A stretch of DNA of 7,650 bases from assembly GCA_964592255.1 (NCBI GenBank), contig CAZQCI010000105.1:1-7650 (forward strand), given 5' to 3'. This document shows, piece after piece, positions 1 to 6,360 of this stretch. A program made the position numbers and the translations under genes. Under the pieces are notes generated by a model. The model was not told the origin of the DNA. It made no database searches and saw only the letters and a list, made by a program, of their open reading frames with translations. How positions within the stretch are numbered: the first letter of the stretch is position 1; the number at the start of each line of letters is the position of its first letter. This DNA comes from CAZQCI01 sp964592255. Its GTDB lineage: Bacteria > UBA10199 > SBBF01.

Positions 1-2035
1 AATCCATTTTTGTTTTGGCCAATTGAAGCGGGGTCAAATTCAGTAGCAATGACGTTGCCGACATCATGAGAAGTGCTTCAATTGGGCTGAGCCAGCCCAG
101 AGTAGTGAGGGTTAAGCCGGTGACCGTGTGGAGCAAACCTAAACTTACATTCAACTTAATGATGCGACTGGCTTTACGAGCAATATGAAGGAGGCTTGTG
201 ATTGAAGTCAGCTTTTTTCCAAAAATCAAGGCCCCGGAAGATTCCACTAATTTTTCTGTTCCGGAATTAAATATAATCCCTACATCGGCTTGGGCGAGCA
301 AATTGGGGTCGTCCCCGGCGGTTCCTACATAACCCACGCATCCAGAACCAGCTTCTTCTTGTGCTTTTTTAATCTTGTTTATTTTTTCTTCCGGAAGACA
401 ACGTGTATAAATTTTGTCCAAACCTTGGGTATGACTTAGGTGCGACATCATTTCTTCGTGATCGCCGGTGACAAGAATCGGTTTGACATGCAGGTGTTTT
501 AATTCTGTAAGCATCGGCTTAATATCCGGTCGTAACATGTCTGAAAAACTCATCACGCCTGAAACTTGTCTGTTCCATCCACAAAGAATAACGGTTTCGC
601 CCATGGCTTCCAGCATGTCTACTTTTTCACGCATAGAGGAAGAAATCTGCATCTGAAAACGTCGTAAGAAGCGCATATTACCCATGGCAGCAAAGGATTC
701 TGGGGCGCCGCGAGGGCAAATGGTGCCACACACACCTAAGCCACGGTGGATTTTTGCATCTTTAATTTCGTGCTTGGGAATTTCTAAGTACCATGGATGT
801 GTTTTAATTCCTTGAGCTGAAGGATGTTGGGAGTGCTGGCTTAAAGAAAAGAATGTGGAGAGTACATTGCCTTGGTTGAAACCGTGCTCCATGAAAAATT
901 GTGAATAAACAAAATCGCCTTTGGTGATGGTGCCCGTTTTATCAAAAAAGAGAGTTTTGAGTTTAGCCAGCTTAAAAAGAAAGTCCCCGGAGCGGAGGAA
1001 TACTCCATTTTGAAAGGTACGTCCCATGCCGTAGTTAATGCCCATGGGTACAGCCCGAACTAAGGATGAAAAAACCGGAACAATCAGAACTGCCAGGCTG
1101 GGAGTGATAAAAAGGCGCCCATCGACTTTCCAAAAATAAATAGGCAGACAAATGGCAATTAACAAAGAAAAAGGAATGAGTATCCCCATGAGACGGTCGA
1201 TGTTTTTTTGTATTTTCATCGGTTCGGAGCGAGATTTATCCAAGTGTCGAATAAGGCGTTCTAAAAAATTTTCCTGGGGGGATTCTTGCACTTCAATTAA
1301 AATGACGCCGTCTTGATTGACTGACCCTGCTAGAACAACATCGCCTTTCGACTTGAATAAGGGATTTTCATTTGCCGTCAATTTAGATTCATCCACGCGC
1401 GTGGTTCCTTTGATAATTAACCCATCACACGGAATGGATTCTCCAGGGGATACTTTGAAAACATCTCCTTTTTTAAGCTCTTCCACCCGTACGGTGGATT
1501 CTGTTTTTCCTTTTACAAGCCGTGCGCTCTGCATTTTAAGAGATAGAACTTGATGAAGATCTTGTAGTGATTTTCTGCGGCAGCGCGCTTCACCATAGTA
1601 GACAATAGGAAGTAGAATTAATGCCAGTGAGATAAAGTTAAAATAAAAAATCTGTCCGTTTGTGATACTGGACCAGATGGAAAACCCATAAGCGGTACTT
1701 AAAGCCACGACACTGAGAGTTTCAGGTGCTAAACGCCATTTCTTCAGCATGAGGAAAACTTGTTTGAATAATGGAGGGGCCAGTAAAATAACAGGGACTG
1801 TTAATAAAATGAGCTGGATAATAGGCAGAAAGGGAACATTTTTTAAAAAGGGTTGTAATACCGACAACACAAAAGTGGCAAAGGCAGAACCTAATCCAAT
1901 TATCAAACGCCGAGACTCTTGGTTTGTTTCTGCTAAGCGGCAGCCATAACTGCAGTAGTGGTCTGCGGGTCCTGTAGTAAAAAAGGGCAGATGACAGTAG
2001 AGACAAAACCTATTGTGAGACGAGTCTAATGACAT
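1..2035 (-). CDS. Degenerate CcoI/FixI-like heavy-metal P-type ATPase (partial, C-terminus off the left edge)
   Basis: The reverse strand is open without a stop from the ATG at 2035 to the window edge, giving 678 residues; an in-frame TAG lies 12 nt upstream, so this is the first ATG. The N-terminus has a four-Cys cluster (C11, C14, C28, C32) like the Cys-rich domain of CcoI/FixI copper pumps, but passes straight into membrane segments (about 44-64, 69-90, 106-124, 129-149) with no HMA domain. The phosphorylation loop DKTGT is intact (D365-T369), as are HP (404-405), GxG (432-434) and TGD (523-525). Three core motifs are altered: TGES of the actuator reads TANE (220-223), the transmembrane CPC aligns without gaps to VFS (321-323), and GDGxND reads GTAGDD (571-576). 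TM7-TM8 keep N629 and N666. Family membership is firm. Copper transport is doubtful; it may be a non-pumping paralogue, a pump with changed chemistry, or a decaying gene, though the long intact frame argues against decay. No clear Shine-Dalgarno precedes the ATG. Confidence 0.88.
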   Translation of the reverse strand, partial: MSLDSSHNRFCLYCHLPFFTTGPADHYCSYGCRLAETNQESRRLIIGLGSAFATFVLSVLQPFLKNVPFLPIIQLILLTVPVILLAPPLFKQVFLMLKKWRLAPETLSVVALSTAYGFSIWSSITNGQIFYFNFISLALILLPIVYYGEARCRRKSLQDLHQVLSLKMQSARLVKGKTESTVRVEELKKGDVFKVSPGESIPCDGLIIKGTTRVDESKLTANENPLFKSKGDVVLAGSVNQDGVILIEVQESPQENFLERLIRHLDKSRSEPMKIQKNIDRLMGILIPFSLLIAICLPIYFWKVDGRLFITPSLAVLIVPVFSSLVRAVPMGINYGMGRTFQNGVFLRSGDFLFKLAKLKTLFFDKTGTITKGDFVYSQFFMEHGFNQGNVLSTFFSLSQHSQHPSAQGIKTHPWYLEIPKHEIKDAKIHRGLGVCGTICPRGAPESFAAMGNMRFLRRFQMQISSSMREKVDMLEAMGETVILCGWNRQVSGVMSFSDMLRPDIKPMLTELKHLHVKPILVTGDHEEMMSHLSHTQGLDKIYTRCLPEEKINKIKKAQEEAGSGCVGYVGTAGDDPNLLAQADVGIIFNSGTEKLVESSGALIFGKKLTSITSLLHIARKASRIIKLNVSLGLLHTVTGLTLTTLGWLSPIEALLMMSATSLLLNLTPLQLAKTKMD

Positions 2036-2116
2036 AAAGGGTATGAACTATAATAAAAACAAAGGGATAAAGGCTAGAAATATTTACATATTTTGTCGCC
2101 AATAGGGAATGACGAA

Positions 2117-2767
2117 CTAAGATTGCCGGTTTATAGGAATGATCTGTTGCAGAATGCGAAAAGCCAGCTTTGTTTTATCTGCCTGAGGCAGGGGGGTTAT
2201 TTTTCCTTCTTTTGATAAAAGAGTCACTTTGTTTTGTGTTGCCCCAAAGCCTATCCCTTTTTGGGCCACGTTATTGAGCACAATCCAGTCACATTTTTTT
2301 TCAATCAGTTTCTTTTTGGCATGCGCTAACGGTTGATGCGTTTCTGCGGCAAAACCAATAAGTATCTGATCTTTTCTTTTTTTATGTCCAAGCTCTTTGA
2401 GAATGTCAGGGTTTTTCACCAACGTGAGCGTCATTCGATTCTTTGTTTTTTTAATTTTCTTTTTTTCAATTTTTGCCATCCGATAATCAGCCACCGCCGC
2501 AGTCTTGATGATAACATCCGCTTGTTTATGCCACTTCATCACGGCTTTGTGCATATCCAGCGCTGTGCTGACTAAAATGGTTTTTATTCCCTTAGGAGGT
2601 GAAAGGTGGGTAGGTCCGCTGATAAGAATGACTTGATAGCCTCGCTTTTTAGCCGCCTCTGCCAAAGCATAACCCATTTTTCCCGAAGAACGATTGGAAA
2701 TATAACGTACCGGATCGATGGGTTCCTGCGTGGGTCCGGCCGTGATGAGAAGGGTGGGGCGGTTCAT
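2117..2767 (-). CDS. coaB: Phosphopantothenate-cysteine ligase half of CoaBC (CoaB)
   Basis: Joins 4'-phosphopantothenate to cysteine to give phosphopantothenoylcysteine, the cytosolic CoA-pathway step just before the CoaC reaction. The 216 residues cover a whole CoaB domain: the ITAGPTQEPIDPVR opening (8-21), RYISNRSSGKMG (21-32) with the Asn equivalent to E. coli N210, AAVADYR (90-96), the lysine-rich KKKIKK (102-107) matching the PEKIKK segment, VKNPDIL (117-123), IGFAAETH (137-144) and GFGATQNKVTLL (173-184). In most bacteria this is the C-terminal part of one Dfp protein. Here it is a separate reading frame that begins after a 69-bp inverted repeat, in the same frame as coaC. The ATG at 2767 is the only ATG, GTG or TTG between the coaC stop and the domain, and it lacks a good Shine-Dalgarno, so translation may depend on reinitiation or amber readthrough. 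The ATPase gene follows 81 nt downstream on the same strand. Confidence 0.93.
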   Translation of the reverse strand: MNRPTLLITAGPTQEPIDPVRYISNRSSGKMGYALAEAAKKRGYQVILISGPTHLSPPKGIKTILVSTALDMHKAVMKWHKQADVIIKTAAVADYRMAKIEKKKIKKTKNRMTLTLVKNPDILKELGHKKRKDQILIGFAAETHQPLAHAKKKLIEKKCDWIVLNNVAQKGIGFGATQNKVTLLSKEGKITPLPQADKTKLAFRILQQIIPINRQS

Positions 2768-2779
2768 GAGATTGGGTGC

Positions 2780-2848
2780 GTCATTCCCGCGTAGGCGGGA
2801 ATCCAGTTTTTGAAAGTGTTTCTGGATCCCCGCCTACGCGGGAATGAC
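2780..2848. repeat. 69-bp inverted-repeat element inserted in coaBC
   Basis: Two 27-bp arms (2780-2806 and 2822-2848) are inverted copies with one mismatch, around a 15-nt centre. Each arm is itself a small hairpin (CCCGC-GTAG-GCGGG). The arm begins GTCATTCCCGC and ends GGAATCCAG, which matches a widely dispersed class of bacterial palindromic repeats whose read-through translation gives VIPA-x-AGIQ and SRLRGND. Here the read-through frame is VIPA-stop-AGIQ...LDSRLRGND, so the central codon of the first arm is TAG. The length is a multiple of three, so the coaC and coaB frames stay in phase. There is no U-tract after the stem in the coaBC direction, so it is unlikely to be an intrinsic terminator. 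Confidence 0.93.
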
Positions 2849-3391
2849 CAACTTTATTTGTTCGACAATTTTTTGGGGATCACTCAAGCGGCCTAATCCA
2901 TTCCAACCGCAAGCTAAATCCCCGCTTTCGGGTCCGATAAAATGTACGCCGCGATTTTTAAGTTTTTGAATATTTTCCTGAGTGACGGCGTTTTGATACA
3001 TATTCACGTTCATCGCCGGTGCCATCAGTAAAGGCGCACGGGTGACCAGAAGAAGGGTGGATAACAGATCATCACACAACCCATGTGCGGCTTTGGCTAT
3101 AAAATCGGCGGTGGCCGGTGCGATGACAATCAGGTCAGCTTCATCCGCCAGTTGGATATGTCCCATTTCAGATTCTTGAGTGAGATCAAAAATATCCGTT
3201 CCCACCGGATGATTGGATAGCGCTTGAAAGGTGAGGGGAGTGACAAAACGTGTGGCGCCTTGCGTCATAACCACCTTAACTTGGGCCCCCTCTGTTACGA
3301 GCAGTCGGACCAGCTCGCAGCTTTTATAAGCGGCTATTCCGGCAGTGACCCCCACAACGACCTTTTTCCCTGATAAAGACGTTTTCTTCAT
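2834..3391 (-). CDS. coaC: Phosphopantothenoylcysteine decarboxylase half of CoaBC (CoaC)
   Basis: FMN-dependent decarboxylase making 4'-phosphopantetheine from phosphopantothenoylcysteine. From the preferred ATG the product is 185 residues: GVTAGIAAYKSCELVR (14-29) at the flavin site, GHIQLA (77-82) with the catalytic-type His78, APATADFIAK (91-100), the PAMN motif (125-128), and the substrate clamp GPESGDLACGWNGLGR (153-168) with the active-site-type Cys161. The domain is complete. Its last four residues, VIPA, and the TAG stop are encoded by the inverted repeat at 2780-2848, so the natural linker into CoaB has been replaced. I chose the ATG at 3391 because MKKTSLSGKK aligns with the E. coli Dfp N-terminus; ATGs at 3403 and 3424 would add 4 or 11 residues. 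None has a good Shine-Dalgarno. The 3424 start would overlap the divergent PAP2 gene. Confidence 0.93.
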   Translation of the reverse strand: MKKTSLSGKKVVVGVTAGIAAYKSCELVRLLVTEGAQVKVVMTQGATRFVTPLTFQALSNHPVGTDIFDLTQESEMGHIQLADEADLIVIAPATADFIAKAAHGLCDDLLSTLLLVTRAPLLMAPAMNVNMYQNAVTQENIQKLKNRGVHFIGPESGDLACGWNGLGRLSDPQKIVEQIKLVIPA

Positions 3392-3417
3392 GTTAAAAAC
3401 CATGTTAATATCATTAC

Positions 3418-4056
3418 GTGCCATCTGGAAAGCAAAAAGACGTCCCTTTTACTTTTCAAGAACGGCTTTTGATTGTCTGCCTGTTCATTGCCCTCTTTTA
3501 CATTGTTTATTTCGTTATAGGTCATGCTCCTATAAAAAAAGGGATTTTTTATTCGGTGCAATTGGATGGCGAAGAGGAGATTCCTTTTATCCCTTTAAGT
3601 GTTTTTATTTATGCTGCGATTTATGTCATTCCCATCGCAGTTTTTTTTGTATTGGAAACACGGGAGGCTGTGTTTTCTTGCATTAAAGCATTTGCGGCTA
3701 CCTTATTATTTCACGGATTAATTTGGTTTTATTTTCCGGTACAAATGGAGCTAAGGCCGCATCATTTGCCCTTGATGTCGGATTGGTTGAAGGCGTTTAT
3801 TCTTTTTCTTTTCCGAATGGATTTTCCTCCGGTGAATTGTTTTCCTTCCCTTCATGTGACGTATGCATTTTTAACTTATTTTGCCGTTAAAAGGTATCGC
3901 CCGCACTTGCGATTCTTCTTTTTGGTTTTAGCAATTTTAGTGGCTATTTCTACGCTGACATTTAAGCAACATTATTTGGCGGACGTTGCTTCTGGTTTTG
4001 TGGTTTCGCTGATTGGGAATGCTATTTTTTTGCAGAAGAAAAAAGTGTTAGCTTAA
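3418..4056 (+). CDS. PAP2-superfamily membrane phosphatase/phosphotransferase
   Basis: A 212-residue polytopic membrane protein with hydrophobic segments near 16-34, 58-78, 88-106, 123-133, 147-157, 166-181 and 190-205. The PAP2 signature is recognisable: CFPSLHV (141-147) with the phosphate-site His146, and STLTFKQHYLADV (178-190) with the catalytic-type His185 and Asp189. The spacing and the PSLH...HYLADV form resemble the Aur1/inositolphosphotransferase-like branch more than the classic PSGH branch. RP at 113-114 may be the remnant of the first motif. Expected role is dephosphorylation or head-group transfer on a lipid or isoprenoid phosphate at the membrane; the substrate cannot be told. 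The start is GTG because an in-frame stop lies 12 nt upstream and no ATG precedes the first membrane segment; there is no clear Shine-Dalgarno. It is divergent from coaC and its 3' end overlaps the aspC 3' end by 9 bp. Confidence 0.85.
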   Translation: MPSGKQKDVPFTFQERLLIVCLFIALFYIVYFVIGHAPIKKGIFYSVQLDGEEEIPFIPLSVFIYAAIYVIPIAVFFVLETREAVFSCIKAFAATLLFHGLIWFYFPVQMELRPHHLPLMSDWLKAFILFLFRMDFPPVNCFPSLHVTYAFLTYFAVKRYRPHLRFFFLVLAILVAISTLTFKQHYLADVASGFVVSLIGNAIFLQKKKVLA

Positions 4057-5244
4057 TTTTCCAACGGCTTCTTCAATTCGATCCAGCCCTTTTTTGATGT
4101 TGTCCATCGACGTGGCATACGAAAGCCGCATAAAGCCTTCCGTTCCAAACCCTTCACCGGAAACAACGGCTACCTTAAATTCTTCCAATAAATAATTGGC
4201 GAAATCGGCAGAGGTTTTAAGCGTTAAGCCTTTCGGTGTTTTTTTGCCGAACAATTGGCTTACGTTTGGAAAAACATAAAAAGCACCTTCGGGTTTAAGG
4301 CAGGAAATTCCAGGGATTTTGTTGAAACGTTCCACTATATAGTTGCGGCGTTTTTTAAACTCTTCCACCCAACCCAAAAGAAAATCCTGATTGGCGCGGT
4401 AAGCTTCCACACACGCTTTTTGGGTGATGGATGAAATATTGGAAGTGACTTGCCCTTGTATTTTACTCATAGCCGCAATGACTTCTTTGGGGCCGGCCGC
4501 AAAACCCATACGCCAGCCGGTCATGGAGAACACTTTTGAAGCTCCATTGACGATGAGGGTCAGTTTTTTAATGTCTTCCCCTAGTGAGGCGATGCTGACT
4601 TGTTTAAAACCATCGTAAACAAGTTTTTCGTAAATTTCATCGGAGACACAGATGATGTTGTTCTTCACTAAAACATCCGCCAGCTTTCGCAACTCTTCTG
4701 GAGTGTAAGCCGAACCTGTGGGGTTGGAAGGAGAGTTTAAGATGAAGGCTTTTGTTTTAGGAGTAATGGCTTTTTCTAATTGTTCCGGCAAAATTTTAAA
4801 TCCGTTTTTATCGCTCGTTTCGACAATGACCGGCTTGGCATCGTTAAGGATCACTTGATCCGGGTAGCTAACCCAGTAAGGTGCTGGGATAATAACTTCA
4901 TCACCGGCTTCATATAAGGCTTGGGCCACGTTATAGAGAGAGTGTTTGCCTCCGGCAGAAACTAAAATTTCATCGCGCGTATAGGTGAGGCTGTTGTCTT
5001 TTTTCAGTTTGTCGATCAGGGCATCTTTTAGCTCATCAATGCCACCCACAGCTGTATACTTGGTAAAACCTGATTGAATAGCTTTGATGGCGGCATTTTT
5101 GATGTGGTCTGGTGTATCGAAGTCGGGCTCTCCGGCACCGAAACCAATGACATCTACTCCCTGAGCCTTGAGAGCCTTAGCTTTGGCATCGATAGCTAAA
5201 GTGGGTGACGGTTTTATTTTTTGAACGCGCTGGCTAAGTTTCAT
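4048..5244 (-). CDS. aspC: Class I pyridoxal-phosphate aminotransferase, aspartate aminotransferase type
   Basis: Cytosolic PLP enzyme exchanging the amino group between aspartate and 2-oxoglutarate. The 398-residue length is typical of the bacterial I-beta type. Visible motifs in order: FGAGEPDFDTP (35-45), SAGGKHSLYN (96-105), SPSNPTG with the cofactor-contacting Asn174, SDEIYE (201-206) with Asp202 and Tyr205, NGASKVFSMTGWRMGF (233-248) with the Schiff-base Lys237, and MRLSYA (372-377) with the carboxylate-binding Arg373. Related enzymes can also act on prephenate, so substrate range is inferred. The start overlaps the coaD stop as ATGA, and an AAGGAG ribosome site sits 8 nt upstream inside coaD, pointing to translational coupling. 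It is the last gene of the cluster and converges on the PAP2 gene with a 9-bp overlap. Confidence 0.95.
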   Translation of the reverse strand: MKLSQRVQKIKPSPTLAIDAKAKALKAQGVDVIGFGAGEPDFDTPDHIKNAAIKAIQSGFTKYTAVGGIDELKDALIDKLKKDNSLTYTRDEILVSAGGKHSLYNVAQALYEAGDEVIIPAPYWVSYPDQVILNDAKPVIVETSDKNGFKILPEQLEKAITPKTKAFILNSPSNPTGSAYTPEELRKLADVLVKNNIICVSDEIYEKLVYDGFKQVSIASLGEDIKKLTLIVNGASKVFSMTGWRMGFAAGPKEVIAAMSKIQGQVTSNISSITQKACVEAYRANQDFLLGWVEEFKKRRNYIVERFNKIPGISCLKPEGAFYVFPNVSQLFGKKTPKGLTLKTSADFANYLLEEFKVAVVSGEGFGTEGFMRLSYATSMDNIKKGLDRIEEAVGKLS

Positions 5245-5723
5245 TGCATTTTCTCCTTTAGTTTCTTTTCGACATAGGGGTGGATCATGCCTTTTCCGGA
5301 TCCGCCAAAACTTAATACTTCTTTAATGATAGACGAACTGATGTGTGAAAAACGGCCTTCTGTCATCATAAATACGGTTTCGATGTCGGGATACATGATG
5401 CGGTTGGCCAGGGACATTTGCAGCTCGTATTCGTAATCGGCTACAGTCCTTAAACCCCGAAGAACAGTGTGAATTTTTCTCCCGCGACAGTATTCTACCA
5501 GTAATCCGCTAAATGAAACGACCTCCACATTTTTTCTTTTTCCAAGAATTTTTTTGAAGAGGGCAACTCGTTCTTCAGGTGTAAAAATGGTCTTTTTCGA
5601 TGTATTCGTGGCTACCGCAACAACGATTTTATCAAAAACCTCCAAGCCACGTTCAATAATGTTGATATGACCGTCAGTAGGGGGGTCGAAGGAACCGGGG
5701 CATAAGGCGATTTTTTTTGGCAT
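5241..5723 (-). CDS. coaD: Phosphopantetheine adenylyltransferase
   Basis: Transfers AMP from ATP to 4'-phosphopantetheine to give dephospho-CoA, the penultimate step of CoA synthesis and the step right after CoaC. The 160-residue length is normal. It carries the nucleotidyltransferase signature GSFDPPTDGH (10-19) with His19 as the T/HxGH histidine, SGLLVEYC (72-79), VLRGLRTVADYEYELQM (87-103) with the phosphate-contacting arginines, and the C-terminal ISSSIIKE (128-135). The start is fixed by the signature lying right at the N-terminus. There is no evident Shine-Dalgarno: the 14 nt before the ATG are AT-rich. The gene lies 57 nt after rsmD, with a palindrome in the gap, and overlaps aspC by 4 nt. 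Confidence 0.97.
   Translation of the reverse strand: MPKKIALCPGSFDPPTDGHINIIERGLEVFDKIVVAVATNTSKKTIFTPEERVALFKKILGKRKNVEVVSFSGLLVEYCRGRKIHTVLRGLRTVADYEYELQMSLANRIMYPDIETVFMMTEGRFSHISSSIIKEVLSFGGSGKGMIHPYVEKKLKEKMQ
5253..5258 (-). promoter_or_regulatory. Ribosome binding site of aspC
   Basis: On the minus strand this reads AAGGAG, 8 nt before the aspC ATG. It is the only strong Shine-Dalgarno in the window and lies inside the last codons of coaD, which supports the chosen aspC start and coupling to coaD translation. Confidence 0.8.
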
Positions 5724-5745
5724 ATATTATTTGTAATGAGTGAGT

Positions 5746-5766
5746 GTCATTGCGAGTGGATCCACT
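5746..5766. repeat. Palindrome and possible repeat remnant between rsmD and coaD
   Basis: The segment begins GTCATTGCGAG and contains a perfect 12-bp palindrome, AGTGGATCCACT (5755-5766). The GTCAT start and GGATCCA end are shared with the clearer repeats at 2780-2848 and 7305-7330, so it may be a decayed or related copy. It lies in the only sizeable gap (57 nt) of the minus-strand cluster, just upstream of coaD, and could affect coaD expression. There is no T-run to make it an intrinsic terminator. Confidence 0.4.
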
Positions 5767-5778
5767 TGTGTCGAAAAG

Positions 5779-6357
5779 TCATTCATGATTGATACTCCGC
5801 TGTTTATGGCGGAGTTCTTCATTTACTTTCAAAAAAGAAACCAATGTCTGACCATACTTTCTTTGATCAACAAGAGAAAGTTCTTCGCACGACGGTGTTT
5901 CTCGTGGGGAGTGTTCTATTATGAGGGTTGTTTGAGCGTCAATTAATTTATTTATACACAGTCCTTCGAGGGCTGGGTTGATCAGGTTTTTATCGTAAGG
6001 AGGATCGACAAAGATCAGAGAGAAAGGAGGATGGTTTTTGATTTTTTTGAGTACTTCCGGAATTTTCCCTTTAAGTATGACAACTTGTTTTTCAAATCCA
6101 CAGGCAGCAGTATTTTTTTGAAGACACTGAAGTGATTCGTGAAAAACATCAACGAAGACGACTTTTGTAGCGCCTCGGCTTAGGGCTTCTAGGCCCACGC
6201 TGCCACTTCCGGCAAATAAGTCCAACACGGTTTCTCCGTCGAGTGGACCTAAGATGTTGAAAATAGCCCCTTTGACTTTATCCGAAACGGGCCGAACTGA
6301 AAAAGAGCGGGGTGCAATTAACTTTCTTCCTTTAGCAAGGCCGGCGATGATACGCAT
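5779..6357 (-). CDS. rsmD: 16S rRNA (guanine966-N2)-methyltransferase
   Basis: Adds the N2 methyl group to G966 of 16S rRNA during 30S assembly, using S-adenosylmethionine. The 192 residues have the family order: MRIIAG at the N-terminus, RPVSDKVKGAIFNIL (22-36) for RNA binding, the SAM-site motif LDLFAGSGSVGLEALSRGA (45-63), an acidic FVD (68-70) that would contact the ribose, the catalytic-type DPPY (118-121), and YGQTLVSFL (168-176) near the end. The start follows the DUF4190 stop by 3 nt, so the two are probably cotranscribed and coupled; no Shine-Dalgarno is evident. The rsmD-coaD pairing is common in bacteria. The C-terminal tail after residue 178 is polar and looks unstructured. Confidence 0.95.
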   Translation of the reverse strand: MRIIAGLAKGRKLIAPRSFSVRPVSDKVKGAIFNILGPLDGETVLDLFAGSGSVGLEALSRGATKVVFVDVFHESLQCLQKNTAACGFEKQVVILKGKIPEVLKKIKNHPPFSLIFVDPPYDKNLINPALEGLCINKLIDAQTTLIIEHSPRETPSCEELSLVDQRKYGQTLVSFLKVNEELRHKQRSINHE

Positions 6358-6360
6358 GGG

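Noticed and set aside
468..1949. Short plus-strand open frames opposite the ATPase
   Set aside because: They show no family features, while the minus strand carries a continuous P-type ATPase with recognisable motifs.
1722..2006. Alternative minus-strand frame of 94 residues within the ATPase region
   Set aside because: It is the other reading frame of the ATPase N-terminus and lacks any recognisable feature, whereas the ATPase frame holds the Cys cluster and helices.
1..2035. KdpB or another non-metal P-type ATPase
   Set aside because: The N-terminal Cys cluster, four helices before the actuator domain and the HP motif are P1B features.
2104..2112. GGGAATGAC after coaB as a fragment of the same repeat
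   Set aside because: Only nine bases match one arm end and no paired arm is present; chance is a sufficient explanation.
2834..2836. TAG as a sequencing error in coaBC
   Set aside because: The matching CTA is present at the symmetrical place in the other arm, so the base is consistent within the element.
2780..2848. Rho-independent terminator between coaC and coaB
   Set aside because: The stem is strong but no U-run follows it on the coaBC strand, and the sequence matches a dispersed repeat type.
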